A DNA stretch of 64,000 nt, taken from positions 1 to 64,000 of the forward strand of contig NZ_VFQE01000001.1 of NCBI RefSeq assembly GCF_006717095.1. The letters run 5' to 3'. How positions within the stretch are numbered: the first letter of the stretch is position 1; every line of letters starts with the position of its first letter. Made by a program: the position numbers and the translations under genes. The DNA comes from Blastococcus colisei (GTDB taxonomy: Bacteria > Actinomycetota > Actinomycetes > Mycobacteriales > Geodermatophilaceae). Below are positions 46,423 to 58,042 of this stretch, in pieces. The notes beneath the pieces were generated by a model, which worked only from the letters and a program-made list of their open reading frames with translations, did not search any database and was not told where the DNA came from.

Positions 46423-47583
46423 TCAGGCGCCGATGAGCTCCAGGACGGTGGCGTTGGCCATGCCGCCGCCCTCGCACATCGTCTGCAGGCCGTAGCGGAC
46501 GCCGTGGGCCCGCATCTGGTGGATCAGGGTGGTCATGATGCGCGCGCCCGAGCCGCCCAGCGGGTGGCCGAGGGCGATCGCGCCGCCCCGCGGGTTCAGC
46601 CGCGCCGGGTCGGCACCGATGTCGGCCAGCCACGCCAGGGGGACCGGAGCGAAGGCCTCGTTGACCTCGTAGATGCCGATGTCGTCGATGGAGAGCCCGG
46701 AGCGGGCCAGGACCTTCTGGGTCGCGGGGATGGGTGCGGTGAGCATGATGACCGGGTCGTCCCCCGCCATCACCGTGGTGTGGATCCGCACGAGCGGGGT
46801 GAGCCCCAGCTCCCGGGCCTTCTCGCTGGTGGTCACCAGGAGCGCGGCCGCGCCGTCGGAGATCTGGCTGGCGTTGCCCGCGGTGATGACGCCGTCCTCC
46901 TTGAACGGGGTCTTCAGGGAGGCGAGCTTCTCCAGCGTCCCGCCGGGCCGGATGCCCTCGTCGGCGCTCACGACCGTGCCTCCCGGCGTCGTCACCGGCG
47001 CGATCTCCTCGTCGAACGCACCGTCGGCCTGCGCCTTGGCGGCCGACTCGTGCGAGGTCAGGGAGAACTCGTCGAGCTGCGTGCGGGAGAAGCCCCAGCG
47101 CTCGGCGATCATCTCCGCACCGATGCCCTGGTTCGGGTGGATGCCGCCGTAGCGCTCCATGTAGCGCGGGCCGAGCGGCTTCCCCGCCGACCCGTCGCCG
47201 CGGGCGGCACCCATCGGCACCCGGCTCATCGACTCGACGCCGCCGGCGACGACCACGTCGGCCTGGCCACTGATCACGGTGGCCGCGGCGAAGGCGACGG
47301 CCTGCTGGGAGGAGCCGCACTGGCGGTCGATCGTCGTGCCGCAGACGCTCTCCGGCCACCCGGCCGCGAGCGGCGCGTTGCGGCCGACGTTGAAGGTCTG
47401 CTCGCCGACCTGGCTCACGCAGCCCCAGAACACGTCCTCGACGACGGCCGGGTCGATGCCCGTCCGCTCGGCCAGCGCGGTCAGGACATGGGCGGAGAGG
47501 TCGACGGCGTGCACGCCGGACAGCCCTCCTCCGCGCTTGCCGACCGGGGTGCGCACGGCGGCACAGATGACGGCATCTCGCAT
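46423..47583 (-). CDS. Acetyl-CoA C-acyltransferase (thiolase)
   Basis: A 386-residue thiolase. AAVRTPVGKRGGGLSGVHAVD at the start, nucleophile Cys near residue 89 in RQCGSSQQAVAFA, NEAFAPVPLAWL, GGAIALGHPLGGSGARI with the His, and TMCEGGGMANA with the second Cys. It cleaves or joins acyl-CoA with acetyl-CoA. ATG at 47583 after GAGGAG. The beta-oxidation or degradative type is suggested by sequence style; the two acyl-CoA dehydrogenases in the window are not adjacent. Confidence 0.92.
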   Translation of the reverse strand: MRDAVICAAVRTPVGKRGGGLSGVHAVDLSAHVLTALAERTGIDPAVVEDVFWGCVSQVGEQTFNVGRNAPLAAGWPESVCGTTIDRQCGSSQQAVAFAAATVISGQADVVVAGGVESMSRVPMGAARGDGSAGKPLGPRYMERYGGIHPNQGIGAEMIAERWGFSRTQLDEFSLTSHESAAKAQADGAFDEEIAPVTTPGGTVVSADEGIRPGGTLEKLASLKTPFKEDGVITAGNASQISDGAAALLVTTSEKARELGLTPLVRIHTTVMAGDDPVIMLTAPIPATQKVLARSGLSIDDIGIYEVNEAFAPVPLAWLADIGADPARLNPRGGAIALGHPLGGSGARIMTTLIHQMRAHGVRYGLQTMCEGGGMANATVLELIGA

Positions 47584-47669
47584 GGTCGAACTCCTCGACG
47601 ACGGTCCGGGCGCCGAACGGTCAGCCCTGACCGATCGTAGGACTCCCCCGGGGATGGCACGCTGCGGCC

Positions 47670-48086
47670 ATGACGTGGACTCCACCGACGTGGGACACCG
47701 CTGCCACTGCCTCGCTGGGCGTGCTGCTGGCGGTGGGCGTTCCGGTCGTCGCCGACGCCCCTGGACGGATCCTGGCGGCTGCGGGCGCGATCCTGCTGCT
47801 CGGGCTGGCACTTCGCGACGTCGTCCTGCGTCCCCGGCTGTCCGCGAGCCACGACGGCGTCGTCGTCCGCACGCTCACCGGCGCGATCCGGCTGCCCTGG
47901 GCGGACGTGCGCGTGCGAGTGCGCGAGACCCGTCGCTTCGGGCTACGGGGCCGGACCCTGGAACTGGACACCGCCGCCGGCCCTCACGAGGACGGCTCGC
48001 TCATCGTCCTCGGTCGCCGCGACCTGGGCGCGGACCCCGAGACCGTGGCCCGCACCCTGTGGGAGCTGGACCCGAGGCCGCGCTAG
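47670..48086 (+). CDS. Membrane protein with bacterial PH domain
   Basis: A 138-residue protein: two helices ([17 protein letters not shown] and ILAAAGAILLLGLAL), then a beta-rich bacterial PH domain (LSASHDGVVVRTLTGAIRLP, WADVRVRVRETRRFGLRGRT). It corresponds in position to the PH-like gene next to crgA and ppiA in mycobacteria. Ends in a 4-nt convergent overlap with the rhomboid gene. Function unknown. Confidence 0.82.
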   Translation: MTWTPPTWDTAATASLGVLLAVGVPVVADAPGRILAAAGAILLLGLALRDVVLRPRLSASHDGVVVRTLTGAIRLPWADVRVRVRETRRFGLRGRTLELDTAAGPHEDGSLIVLGRRDLGADPETVARTLWELDPRPR

Positions 48087-48955
48087 AGCCCGAGCACCAC
48101 CAAGGTCGGAACCGTCAGCGCGACGACGAACAGCACCAGCCCGAATGCCGCCAGCCCCGCGATCTCCACGGGCCCCCGCCGGCGGGTCAGCACCAGGATC
48201 CCGGCCGTCAGCGCGCCGGCGACGAGCCCGCCGAGATGGCCGAGCAGCGAGATGCCGGGCAGGAAGCTGACGAACACGTTGATCAGCAGGAGGGTGAGCA
48301 GGCCGCGCAGGTCCTCCCGCCGGGCCAGCATGAGCACCCCGAGGGCGCCCAGCAGGCCGTAGATGGCCGCCGAGGCGCCGGCCACGGGCACGCGCGGATC
48401 GCCGAGCAGCTGGATCGCCACCGCCCCGCCGAGCGCCGACAGCAGGTAGAGCGTGAGGTAGCGCCATGGACCGAGCCGCCGCTCCAGTTCCGAGCCGAAG
48501 AGCAGCAGGGCGAGCATGTTCATCGCCAGGTGCACCGGTCCGATGTGCAGGAACGCGGCCGTCAGGACCCGCCACCACTCGCCGAGGAGCAACACCCCGT
48601 ACGGCCACTGGGACAGCGCGTCGAACACCGGCGACGCGTAGTTGTCCAGCGGAGACCGGCCGGCGAGGCCCGCCGACACCGCAGTCACCAGGAACATCGC
48701 GACGTTGGCCGCGATCAGGCCGAGGGTGATGACACCCCAGCGGCGCCCCGCCATCCGCACACCGCTGCCCCGACGGACGGGGCGGATGGAGGCCTGCCCC
48801 TCCCGGACGCACTCAGGGCACTGGAACCCCACCGAGGCAGGGATCATGCATTCCGGGCAGATCGGGCGGCCGCACCGCGCGCAGGAGATGCCGGTCGGCC
48901 GGTCCGGGTGCCGGTAGCAGGTGGTGGTGGGGGGCGCCGGCTGGTGCTCGGTCAG
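48083..48955 (-). CDS. Rhomboid intramembrane serine protease with N-terminal zinc-finger-like Cys motif
   Basis: About 290 residues if it begins at CTG 48955; the conservative ATG at 48847 gives 254. The longer frame adds CYRHPDRPTGISCARCGRP and ICPEC, a cysteine/histidine pattern that pairs with FQCPEC after the ATG, so the extension is probably real. Seven-helix rhomboid core: HIGPVHLAMNMLALL, GASAAIYGLLGALG with the catalytic Ser, and LLGHLGGLVAGALTAG with the catalytic His. No ATG or GTG is in frame; CTGA overlap with the ppiA stop suggests coupled start. Confidence 0.88.
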   Translation of the reverse strand: MTEHQPAPPTTTCYRHPDRPTGISCARCGRPICPECMIPASVGFQCPECVREGQASIRPVRRGSGVRMAGRRWGVITLGLIAANVAMFLVTAVSAGLAGRSPLDNYASPVFDALSQWPYGVLLLGEWWRVLTAAFLHIGPVHLAMNMLALLLFGSELERRLGPWRYLTLYLLSALGGAVAIQLLGDPRVPVAGASAAIYGLLGALGVLMLARREDLRGLLTLLLINVFVSFLPGISLLGHLGGLVAGALTAGILVLTRRRGPVEIAGLAAFGLVLFVVALTVPTLVVLGL

Positions 48956-49485
48956 CTGCGCTGCACCTCGACCGACTGGATGACGACGTCCTCGACCGGC
49001 TTGTCACCACGGGCGGTGGGTACGGCGGCGATCTTGTCGACGACGTCCCGGCCGGCCTGGTCGGCCACCTCGCCGAAGATCGTGTGCTTGCGGTTGAGGT
49101 GCGGGGTCGGGCCGACGGTGATGAAGAACTGGGAGCCGTTGGTGCCCGGGCCGGCGTTGGCCATGGCCAGCAGGTAGGGGCGGTCGAAGGACAGCTCGGG
49201 GTGGAACTCGTCGCCGAACTGGTAGCCCGGGCCACCGAAGCCCTGGCCGAGCGGATCGCCGCCCTGGATCATGAAACCGGAGATGACCCGGTGGAAGATC
49301 GTGCCGTCGTAGAGCTTGTCGGTGGTCTTCTGGCGCGTCTCGGGGTGCGTCCACTCGCGGGCGCCCTCGGCCAGGTCGGCGAAGTTGGCGACCGTCTTCG
49401 GCGCGTGGTCCGGGAAGAGGTCGACGGTGATGTCGCCGTGGTTGGTGTGCAGGACCGCGCGGCGGGCGGGAGTCGATTCAGTCAC
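48952..49485 (-). CDS. ppiA: Cyclophilin-type peptidyl-prolyl isomerase
   Basis: A 177-residue cytosolic cyclophilin that speeds proline cis-trans isomerisation. AVLHTNHGDITVDLFPDHAP, FHRVISGFMIQGGDPLGQGFGG (in parts) with the catalytic Arg, and AMANAGPGTNGSQFFIT. No signal peptide. GTG at 49485. It precedes and overlaps rhomboid, the same gene order as in other actinobacteria. Confidence 0.95.
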   Translation of the reverse strand: MTESTPARRAVLHTNHGDITVDLFPDHAPKTVANFADLAEGAREWTHPETRQKTTDKLYDGTIFHRVISGFMIQGGDPLGQGFGGPGYQFGDEFHPELSFDRPYLLAMANAGPGTNGSQFFITVGPTPHLNRKHTIFGEVADQAGRDVVDKIAAVPTARGDKPVEDVVIQSVEVQRS

Positions 49486-49666
49486 GACGCCCAGTCTCCC
49501 ACCGATCCGCGGGGCACCGCCGACCCGGGGACGGCGTCCCCTGCGAGGCAGTGAGCGTCTCGACGACGAGCAGCAGCCCGGAGGGCCGCCTGGTCTCCCA
49601 CCGCACCGAATCTCCGGGCGGTTCAGTCACATCCCCGCGGACCTGGCTCGATGAGGGAACGGCTTC

Positions 49667-50542
49667 TCATGCGGTGGCTTCTGCAAGGCCGGCGAAGACG
49701 ATGACGTTGGCCTGGTAGTCGCCGGTGTCCTCGTCGAAGGCTCCCCCACAGGTGATGAGCCTCAGACCCACCTCGTCGATGTCGCCGTAGACCTCGTCGG
49801 TCGGAAAGTCGCCTTTGGGATGCTCTTCGACCCGGTCGACCACGAAGGTCACGACGGTGCCGTCGGCGCGGTCGATGACGACGGTGTCCCCGCCGCGCAG
49901 CTCGCGCAGCCCGTAGAAGGCTCCGGGCTGGCCCTCCCAGTCGACGTGTGCGGCCAGGACGGCGGGTCCCAGCCGCCCTGGGGCAGGGCTGCCGTCGTAC
50001 CAGCCCACGGGGTAGGCGCCCGGCGGGACCTCCATGCTCCCGTCGCTCTCGAGGCCGAGATGCATGATCTCCGAGGTCATCCCCAGGGCCGGGATCTGGA
50101 CCCGGACCGGATCGCTGGCCGGCAGCTCACGGAGGCCGGCGGCCGGGGAGACCTGCCCAGGCGTCGCGGGCGTCGTGGTCGGCGCCGCGGTGACCGGTGC
50201 GGCAGCGACGGCCGACGGCACGGCCAGCCGGGCGGAAGGGCCGGTGTCCTGCGGGAGGAGGACCACCGCTCCGACGCCCGCGACGGCGAGCAGGACGGAG
50301 GCAGCGGTCCAGACGTGGCCGGCACGGGCCCGGTCGGTCCGGTCGGTCCGGGCGGCGCGGCGCGCGGCTCGTCCGTAGCGAGTGACGGCAGGTGGTCGGG
50401 CGAGAAGGTGCCGCACCCCTGCCTCGCCGACCGACGTCGGCACGCGCGGTGGTGGCGGCGGATACGGACCCACGATCCGCGCCACACCGCCCACCCCGGC
50501 CCCTGAGGGACCGAGGTGGGCGGTGTGCGCGCGGTCGAGCAT
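49667..50542 (-). CDS. Class F sortase
   Basis: A 291-residue sortase. Cytoplasmic Pro/Arg-rich start, a membrane helix (VWTAASVLLAVAGVGAVVLL), a Thr/Ala linker, then the catalytic domain: VQIPALGMTSEIMHLGL, VLAAHVDWEGQPGAF with the catalytic His, LRLITCGGAFDEDTGDY with the Cys, YQANVIVFAGL. ATG at 50542. It follows, on the same strand, a secreted CHRD-domain protein 11 bp away, its probable partner or substrate. Confidence 0.9.
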   Translation of the reverse strand: MLDRAHTAHLGPSGAGVGGVARIVGPYPPPPPRVPTSVGEAGVRHLLARPPAVTRYGRAARRAARTDRTDRARAGHVWTAASVLLAVAGVGAVVLLPQDTGPSARLAVPSAVAAAPVTAAPTTTPATPGQVSPAAGLRELPASDPVRVQIPALGMTSEIMHLGLESDGSMEVPPGAYPVGWYDGSPAPGRLGPAVLAAHVDWEGQPGAFYGLRELRGGDTVVIDRADGTVVTFVVDRVEEHPKGDFPTDEVYGDIDEVGLRLITCGGAFDEDTGDYQANVIVFAGLAEATA

Positions 50543-50553
50543 GTGCCTGGTGA

Positions 50554-51345
50554 TCAGGCAGTCGTGCGGGAGTTCCGCCGCGCGGCGAAGGCGGCGCCAC
50601 CGGCCGCGGTGAACGCGAGGCCGCCGAGGACGTAGGGCAGCGAGCCCGCCGCGTCGGTGGACGCGCTGCCGTCGCCGGCCGCGACCCCGCCGGCGGGGGT
50701 GGCCTTCAGGACGCCACACAGGGCGGGGTCGGTGGCCTCACCGGGCAGCGACGCGTCCAGGTCGGACACACCGCGGTTACCAGCGCTGTAGGTGCCGTTG
50801 CCGTCGTAGTCCACACCGTGGACGACGACGACAGCCTTGCCCGCGAGGATGGCCGTGGCGACCGCTTCGCTCACCTGGACGTCTCCGCGGGAGTACGAGA
50901 AGTTGTCACCGACGGGCATGCGGTCCACGGCCAGGCCGGACGTGGGGGAGGTGTCGCCCGAGGTGGTCAGCGACACCACGATCTCGCCGTAGGCCGGGCC
51001 ACCCTCGGTGGTGGTGAAGTGCTCGTGGGGATTGGTCTCGCCCGAGAGCGCCGCAGCGTTGTTGTCCGACGCCGTGGGGCACGCGTTGCGGGCCGCCTCG
51101 CCGAAGTGGATGTGCGCCGCGTGCGGCGCCCCCGCCAGCAGGCCCTGGGCCGCCAGGGTGAACGACAGGTTCGTGCCCGAGATCTGAGCGGTTGCCTGGC
51201 CGCTGGCGGTCACGGGGTTGACGGGCACGGGCGTCAGGTCGGCCCGGGCCGAGCCCTCCGCTGCGGCAGCGGGGCCCGCTGCCGCCAGCAGGGCGGTGAA
51301 GCCGACGATCGGGACGGTCAGGGCTGCGCGCGTGATGCGGTTCAC
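50554..51345 (-). CDS. Secreted CHRD-domain protein with C-terminal membrane anchor
   Basis: A 263-residue protein. Signal peptide (ITRAALTVPIVGFTALLAAAG, cut near AAAAEG), a CHRD-type beta domain (TASGQATAQISGTNLSFTLAAQ, GAPHAAHIHFGE, FTTTEGGPAYGEIVVSLTTS), and a C-terminal helix followed by RRNSRTTA. There is no canonical LPXTG; SLPYVLGG before the helix may be a variant. GTG at 51345 after GAGAGGTG. Operon-like with the class F sortase, so a wall-attached surface protein is inferred. Confidence 0.82.
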   Translation of the reverse strand: MNRITRAALTVPIVGFTALLAAAGPAAAAEGSARADLTPVPVNPVTASGQATAQISGTNLSFTLAAQGLLAGAPHAAHIHFGEAARNACPTASDNNAAALSGETNPHEHFTTTEGGPAYGEIVVSLTTSGDTSPTSGLAVDRMPVGDNFSYSRGDVQVSEAVATAILAGKAVVVVHGVDYDGNGTYSAGNRGVSDLDASLPGEATDPALCGVLKATPAGGVAAGDGSASTDAAGSLPYVLGGLAFTAAGGAAFAARRNSRTTA

Positions 51346-51773
51346 GGTGCACCTCTCATCGATGTCCCCGCGGAGCCGCTGGTGTGGGCGCCGTCGAGGC
51401 AGGTCTTCCACACCGGGTATCGGTGGCCGGTGGCCCTGCTGTGACCCGTCACGGGCAAAAAGATTGCGGGAAACAGTCTTTTGCGGCGCCAGTGAGCACT
51501 CGAGTGGTCGCTGTGAACTCGCCCGGGACCTGTTCTGCTGGGGCCTTCGAACCGTGGCGGGGAGCATGAGCCCGCCGCGGTAGCGGTGGCCCGCTCGGCG
51601 TACCGGTGACAGTCGTGGAACTGCTCGAGCCCGTTGCGGCAGCGTCCGATCACGGTGCGGCGTCGGCCGCTGAACACCCCGCGCCACGTCGCCGCCTGGC
51701 TACACCGAGCTGATCGGACACGCGTTGCCGCAGGGCGCCGCGCTGCGTGCGGTGTCCCGGCAAGACGCAGAAG
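51346..51773. other. Intergenic region upstream of the CHRD-sortase pair
   Basis: About 428 bp with no convincing gene. It should contain the promoter of the CHRD gene. I see no strong repeat, hairpin or known operator. Confidence 0.5.
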
Positions 51774-51846
51774 TGGAGACGAGGGGAATCGAACCCCTAA
51801 CCCCCGCCTTGCAAAGGCGGTGCTCTGCCAATTGAGCTACGTCCCC
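51774..51846 (-). tRNA. tRNA-Ala (TGC anticodon)
   Basis: Acceptor GGGGACG/CGTCTCC with one G-U pair, D arm AGCTCAATTGGCAGAGC, anticodon loop TTTGCAA and T arm AGGGGTTCGATTCCCCT. The 3-prime CCA is not encoded. Position after gyrA with tRNA-Ile is typical of actinobacteria. Confidence 0.98.
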
Positions 51847-51875
51847 TGAGCCGTCCCGAGGGGCGGCCGGGTGGT

Positions 51876-52019
51876 TCAGCGGGTGGTGGGCGTGCTGATC
51901 GCGTCGGGGCCCTTGGTGGCCTCGTGCCACAGGTCGGCCTCGGCCTTGCCGCTCGAGCGCTTCCGCACGGCGGCCAGGGCTCCGGCGGCGACGGCGGCCA
52001 GAGCCAGCTTCTTCAGCAC
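51876..52019 (-). CDS. DLW-39-type small protein
   Basis: A 47-residue protein: LKKLALAAVAAGALAAVRKR, then SSGKAEADLWHEATKGPD. It contains the DLW motif of a small family known between the tRNA genes downstream of gyrA in mycobacteria. GTG at 52019 after GAGGAGG. One short hydrophobic helix; function unknown. It lies between tRNA-Ile and tRNA-Ala on the same strand. Confidence 0.8.
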   Translation of the reverse strand: MLKKLALAAVAAGALAAVRKRSSGKAEADLWHEATKGPDAISTPTTR

Positions 52020-52117
52020 GCGGGGGACCTCCTCGACCGCTTCGGCGCACCGCCGGGACGGTGACCGATACGGCGCTCGGCGCCGGAGGCTGGTGCAACC
52101 GGCGAGGGACACACGGG

Positions 52118-52191
52118 TGGGCCTGGGAGGACTTGAACCTCCGGCCTCATCCTTATCAGGGATGCGCTCTAACCGCCTGAGCTACAGGCCC
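52118..52191 (-). tRNA. tRNA-Ile (GAT anticodon)
   Basis: Acceptor GGGCCTG/CAGGCCC, anticodon loop CTGATAA with GAT, T arm GGAGGTTCAAGTCCTCC. The 3-prime CCA is not encoded. Confidence 0.98.
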
Positions 52192-52228
52192 GTGAACCTC
52201 GAACAGTCTACGTGACGGGATGGAACGG

Positions 52229-52285
52229 CCTCGTCGCAGGGTCCCGCCACGAGCTTGCGAGTGGTGGGGGGCGACGAGGTCCTTT
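52229..52285. repeat. Two-stage hairpin element, copy B
   Basis: Outer arms CCTCGTCGC (52229-52237) and GCGACGAGG (52271-52279), perfect; inner arms CCCGCCAC (52243-52250) and GTGGTGGG (52261-52268) with one G-U-type pair; loop GAGCTTGCGA (52251-52260); then TCCTTT. It sits against the stop codon of the DUF3566 gene. Confidence 0.87.
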
Positions 52286-52286
52286 C

Positions 52287-53048
52287 TCAGTCGCGTTCGG
52301 AGAGCGTGAGCTCCAGACCGCCCACCAGATCGGAGCAGAGGTTGTAGATGAACGTCCCGACGGTGCAGAGCGCCGTCATCAGGACGATGTTGATCCCCCC
52401 GATGATCGCCGCGCCACCGAAGACCAGACCCGGGGTGACGACGTCGCCGCCCGTGTCCGACCCGGACGCCGAGCCGATCTGCCCGAAGAGGTCGTTGAGG
52501 GTGTCGAAGACGCCCAGGGAGTTGAGCACGCCGTAGAGGACGCCGACCGCGACCATCCAGATGAAGAACAGCGCGATCGACAGGACCAGCGAGATCTTCA
52601 GCGCCGACCAGGTGTCGATGTGGCGCAGTTGCAACCGGGCCCGACGGGGACCGCGGCCCCCGGGGCGCGACGGGCGGCGACCGCCGGAAGGGCGACCACC
52701 CACCCCCGTGTCGGCGCCCGCCTCGGCAGCGGCCTCCGGGGCCGAACCTGTCGTCGAGCCCCCCGCCGATCCCTTCGCCGCCTCCGGCGTCACGGCGGCG
52801 GAGCCCGCCGGCGGCGGCACCGGCGGAGCGCCTGCGGGCCCGCCGGCCGGCGGGTTGCCGGTGGCGGGGCCCTGCGCCCTCTGCGTGCCGGTCGTGGGGA
52901 TCGACTGCGTCCCCGTCGAGGGTCGGGACGGATCCGGGGCGCCGGCCGGGCCCTTGCCAGCGGGCGCGGCTCCCGACGACGCGGCTGTCGGCCCTCCGTC
53001 CCCGGCGGGGGACTCGGTGCGCACCGAACCCTGCGTCCGGTCGCTCAT
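52287..53048 (-). CDS. DUF3566 membrane protein
   Basis: A 253-residue protein. Residues 1-130 are Pro/Ala/Gly-rich and disordered. DUF3566 follows: RLQLRHIDTWSALKISLVLS, VLYGVLNSLGVFDTLNDLFG, and a second helix with VLMTALCTVGTFIYNLCSDL. It has two membrane helices. ATG at 53048 after GGGGAG. Position just downstream of gyrA is conserved; in mycobacteria this gene follows gyrA directly. Function unknown, perhaps division-related. Confidence 0.9.
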   Translation of the reverse strand: MSDRTQGSVRTESPAGDGGPTAASSGAAPAGKGPAGAPDPSRPSTGTQSIPTTGTQRAQGPATGNPPAGGPAGAPPVPPPAGSAAVTPEAAKGSAGGSTTGSAPEAAAEAGADTGVGGRPSGGRRPSRPGGRGPRRARLQLRHIDTWSALKISLVLSIALFFIWMVAVGVLYGVLNSLGVFDTLNDLFGQIGSASGSDTGGDVVTPGLVFGGAAIIGGINIVLMTALCTVGTFIYNLCSDLVGGLELTLSERD

Positions 53049-53126
53049 GCCAGTCTCCCCATCCCCGGGCGGCGCACGCCGCTCCCCAGCGTGGCCGGGC
53101 CGGTCACGCTGTGATCCAGGCCCAGA

Positions 53127-55595
53127 TTAGGCTTCGGGCTCGTCGTTGTCCGTCGTACGGGCGATTGCCACGATCGACACGTCCTCGGGCAAGTTCATGA
53201 GCTTGACACCCATCGTGGCGCGGTCCTTGTTGTGTCGCACGCCGTTCACCGGTGTCCGGATCACGCCGCCACCGGAGGTGATGGCGTACAGCTCGTCGCC
53301 GAGGGTCACCGCCAGGGCGCCCACCAGCGCGCCCTTGCGAGCCTTCGGATCGGCGGTGAGCACACCCTTGCCGCCGCGTCCCTGGTTCGGGTAGTTCTCG
53401 ATCCCGGTCCGCTTGGCGAAGCCGCGCTCGGTGGCGACGAGGACGTCGACACCCTCCTGCACGACCATCATCGACAGCAGCCGGTCGTCGTCGGACAGCG
53501 AGATGCCGCGGACGCCCTCGGTCGCCCGGCCCATCGGCCGCAGCGCGCTGTCGTCGGCCGTGAACCGGATCGACATCGCCTTGCGGGTCACCAGGAGCAG
53601 GTCCTGGTCCTGGTTGATGAGGACTGCCCCGACCAGCTCGTCGCCGTCGCGCAGGTTGATGGCGATCACGCCACCCTGGCGCGGGCTGTCGAAGTCGGTC
53701 AGTCGGGTCTTCTTGACCTGGCCCTTGGCGGTGGCCAGCGCCAGGTACGGGGCGACCGAGTAGTCCTTGATCTGCATGACCTGGGCGATCTTCTCGTCCG
53801 GCTGGAACGCGAGGATGTTCGCCACGTGCTGGCCGCGGGCCGTGCGGTTGGCCTCGGGCAGCTCGTAGGCCTTCGACCGGTAGACCCGGCCCTTGTTCGT
53901 GAAGAACAGGATCCAGTCGTGGGTGGAACCCACGAAGAAGTGGTCGACGATGTCGTCCTGCTTCAGGGCCGCACCCATCACGCCCTTGCCGCCACGGCGC
54001 TGCGAGCGGTAGAGGTCGCTCTTCGTCCGCTTCGCGTAGCCGGTGCGGGTGATGGTGACGACGACCTCCTCCTCCGCGATGAGGTCCTCCATCGAGACGT
54101 CGCCGTCGTTGGCGATGAACTGGGTGCGCCGGTCGTCGCCGTACCTCTCGACGATCTCGGCCAGCTCGTCGTGGATGATCTGCCGCTGCCGCTCGGGGGA
54201 GGCGAGGATCGCCTCGAGGTCGGCGATCTCCCGCTCGAGCTCGGCCAGCTGGTCGAGGATCCGCTGACGCTCGAGCGCGGCCAGCCGGCGCAGCTGCATG
54301 TCCAGGATCGCGACGGCCTGGATCTCGTCGATGTCGAGCAGCTCCATCAGCCCGCCGCGGGCGGCGTCGGCCGATTCGCTGTTGCGGATGAGCGCGATGA
54401 CGGCGTCGAGCTGGTCGAGGGCCTTGGCAAGACCGCGCAGGATGTGCGCGCGCTCCTCGGCCTTGCGCAGCCGGTAGCGGGTCCGCCGCTGGATGACCTC
54501 GATCTGGTGGTTGACGTAGAGCTTGACCAGCTCGTCCAGGCGCAGCGTCCGGGGGACGCCGTCGGCGATGGAGAGCATGTTGCAGCCGAACGTCGTCTGC
54601 AGCTGGGTGTGCTTGTAGAGGTTGTTCAGCACCACCTTGGCGACGGCGTCGCGGCGCAGGGTGATCACCAGCCGGCGACCGACCCGGTCGCTGGACTCGT
54701 CGGCGATCTCGCTGATGCCCTGCAGCCGGCCGTCCTTGACCGCCTCGGCGATGGACTCGGCCAGGTTGTCCGGGTTCACCTGGTACGGCAGCTCGGTGCA
54801 GACCAGCTGCACCCGCCCGCGGGAGTCCTCCTCGACGGTGACGACGGCACGCATGCGCACCGAGCCCCGGCCGGTCCGGTACGCGGAGTCGATGCCCTCG
54901 CGGCCGACGATCAGGCCGTACGTCGGGAAGTCCGGGCCCTTGATCCGCTCCATGCAGGCGGTGAGGGCTTCCTCGGGCTCGGCGTCCGGGTGCTCGAGGA
55001 TCCAGAAGACGGCCGCGGCCACCTCGCGCAGGTTGTGCGGGGGCATGTTGGTGGCCATGCCGACGGCGATGCCGGCGGAGCCGTTGATCAGCAGGTTCGG
55101 GATGCGCCCCGGCAGGACCAGCGGCTCCTGGTTCTTGCCGTCGTAGTTCGGCTGGAAGTCGACGGTCTCCTCGTCGATGTCCCGGAGCATCTCCATGGCC
55201 AGCGGGGTCAGCCGGGCCTCGGTGTACCGCATGGCGGCAGCCGGGTCGTTGCCCGGGGAGCCGAAGTTCCCCTGCCCGTCGACGAGCGGGTAGCGCATCG
55301 ACCAGGGCTGGGCCAGCCGCACGAGGGCGTCGTAGATCGACGAGTCGCCGTGCGGGTGGTAGTTACCCATGACCTCACCGACGACGCGCGCGCACTTGAC
55401 GTAGCTGCGGTCGGGTCGGAAGCCCTGGTCGTACATCGCGTAAAGCACGCGGCGGTGCACGGGCTTGAGGCCGTCGCGGACCTCGGGCAGGGCGCGGCCG
55501 ACGATCACCGACATCGCGTAGTCGATGTAGCTGCGCTGCATCTCCTGCTGGAGGTCGACCGGCTCGATGCGGTCACGCGCGGGGGTCTCGGTCAC
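53127..55595 (-). CDS. gyrA: DNA gyrase subunit A
   Basis: An 822-residue type IIA topoisomerase subunit that cuts and rejoins DNA. Catalytic Tyr124 in [10 protein letters not shown]. The quinolone pocket reads [10 protein letters not shown], with Ser85 and Asp89 at the E. coli Ser83 and Asp87 positions, the sensitive-type residues. The GyrA box QRRGGKG needed for wrapping DNA is at about residue 538. GTG at 55595. The downstream end of gyrB carries hairpin element C in the 109-bp gap. Confidence 0.97.
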   Translation of the reverse strand: MTETPARDRIEPVDLQQEMQRSYIDYAMSVIVGRALPEVRDGLKPVHRRVLYAMYDQGFRPDRSYVKCARVVGEVMGNYHPHGDSSIYDALVRLAQPWSMRYPLVDGQGNFGSPGNDPAAAMRYTEARLTPLAMEMLRDIDEETVDFQPNYDGKNQEPLVLPGRIPNLLINGSAGIAVGMATNMPPHNLREVAAAVFWILEHPDAEPEEALTACMERIKGPDFPTYGLIVGREGIDSAYRTGRGSVRMRAVVTVEEDSRGRVQLVCTELPYQVNPDNLAESIAEAVKDGRLQGISEIADESSDRVGRRLVITLRRDAVAKVVLNNLYKHTQLQTTFGCNMLSIADGVPRTLRLDELVKLYVNHQIEVIQRRTRYRLRKAEERAHILRGLAKALDQLDAVIALIRNSESADAARGGLMELLDIDEIQAVAILDMQLRRLAALERQRILDQLAELEREIADLEAILASPERQRQIIHDELAEIVERYGDDRRTQFIANDGDVSMEDLIAEEEVVVTITRTGYAKRTKSDLYRSQRRGGKGVMGAALKQDDIVDHFFVGSTHDWILFFTNKGRVYRSKAYELPEANRTARGQHVANILAFQPDEKIAQVMQIKDYSVAPYLALATAKGQVKKTRLTDFDSPRQGGVIAINLRDGDELVGAVLINQDQDLLLVTRKAMSIRFTADDSALRPMGRATEGVRGISLSDDDRLLSMMVVQEGVDVLVATERGFAKRTGIENYPNQGRGGKGVLTADPKARKGALVGALAVTLGDELYAITSGGGVIRTPVNGVRHNKDRATMGVKLMNLPEDVSIVAIARTTDNDEPEA

Positions 55596-55647
55596 GGTTC
55601 AGGTCTCCACGGTCGGGTGGGCGGTGCGGGATGCGGTCGCGTCCGAT

Positions 55648-55702
55648 CCCCTCGCAAGGCCCCGCTGCGAGCGTGCGAGCAGTGGGGGGCGAAGGGGTCC
55701 TT
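55648..55702. repeat. Two-stage hairpin element, copy C
   Basis: Outer arms CCCCTCGC (55648-55655) and GCGAAGGGG (55689-55697, one bulged A); inner arms CCCCGCTGC (55660-55668) and GCAGTGGGG (55679-55687) with one G-U-type pair; loop GAGCGTGCGA (55669-55678); then TCCTT. It is between gyrB and gyrA and reaches the gyrB stop codon. Confidence 0.87.
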
Positions 55703-55704
55703 CA

Positions 55705-58042
<2,338 letters not shown>

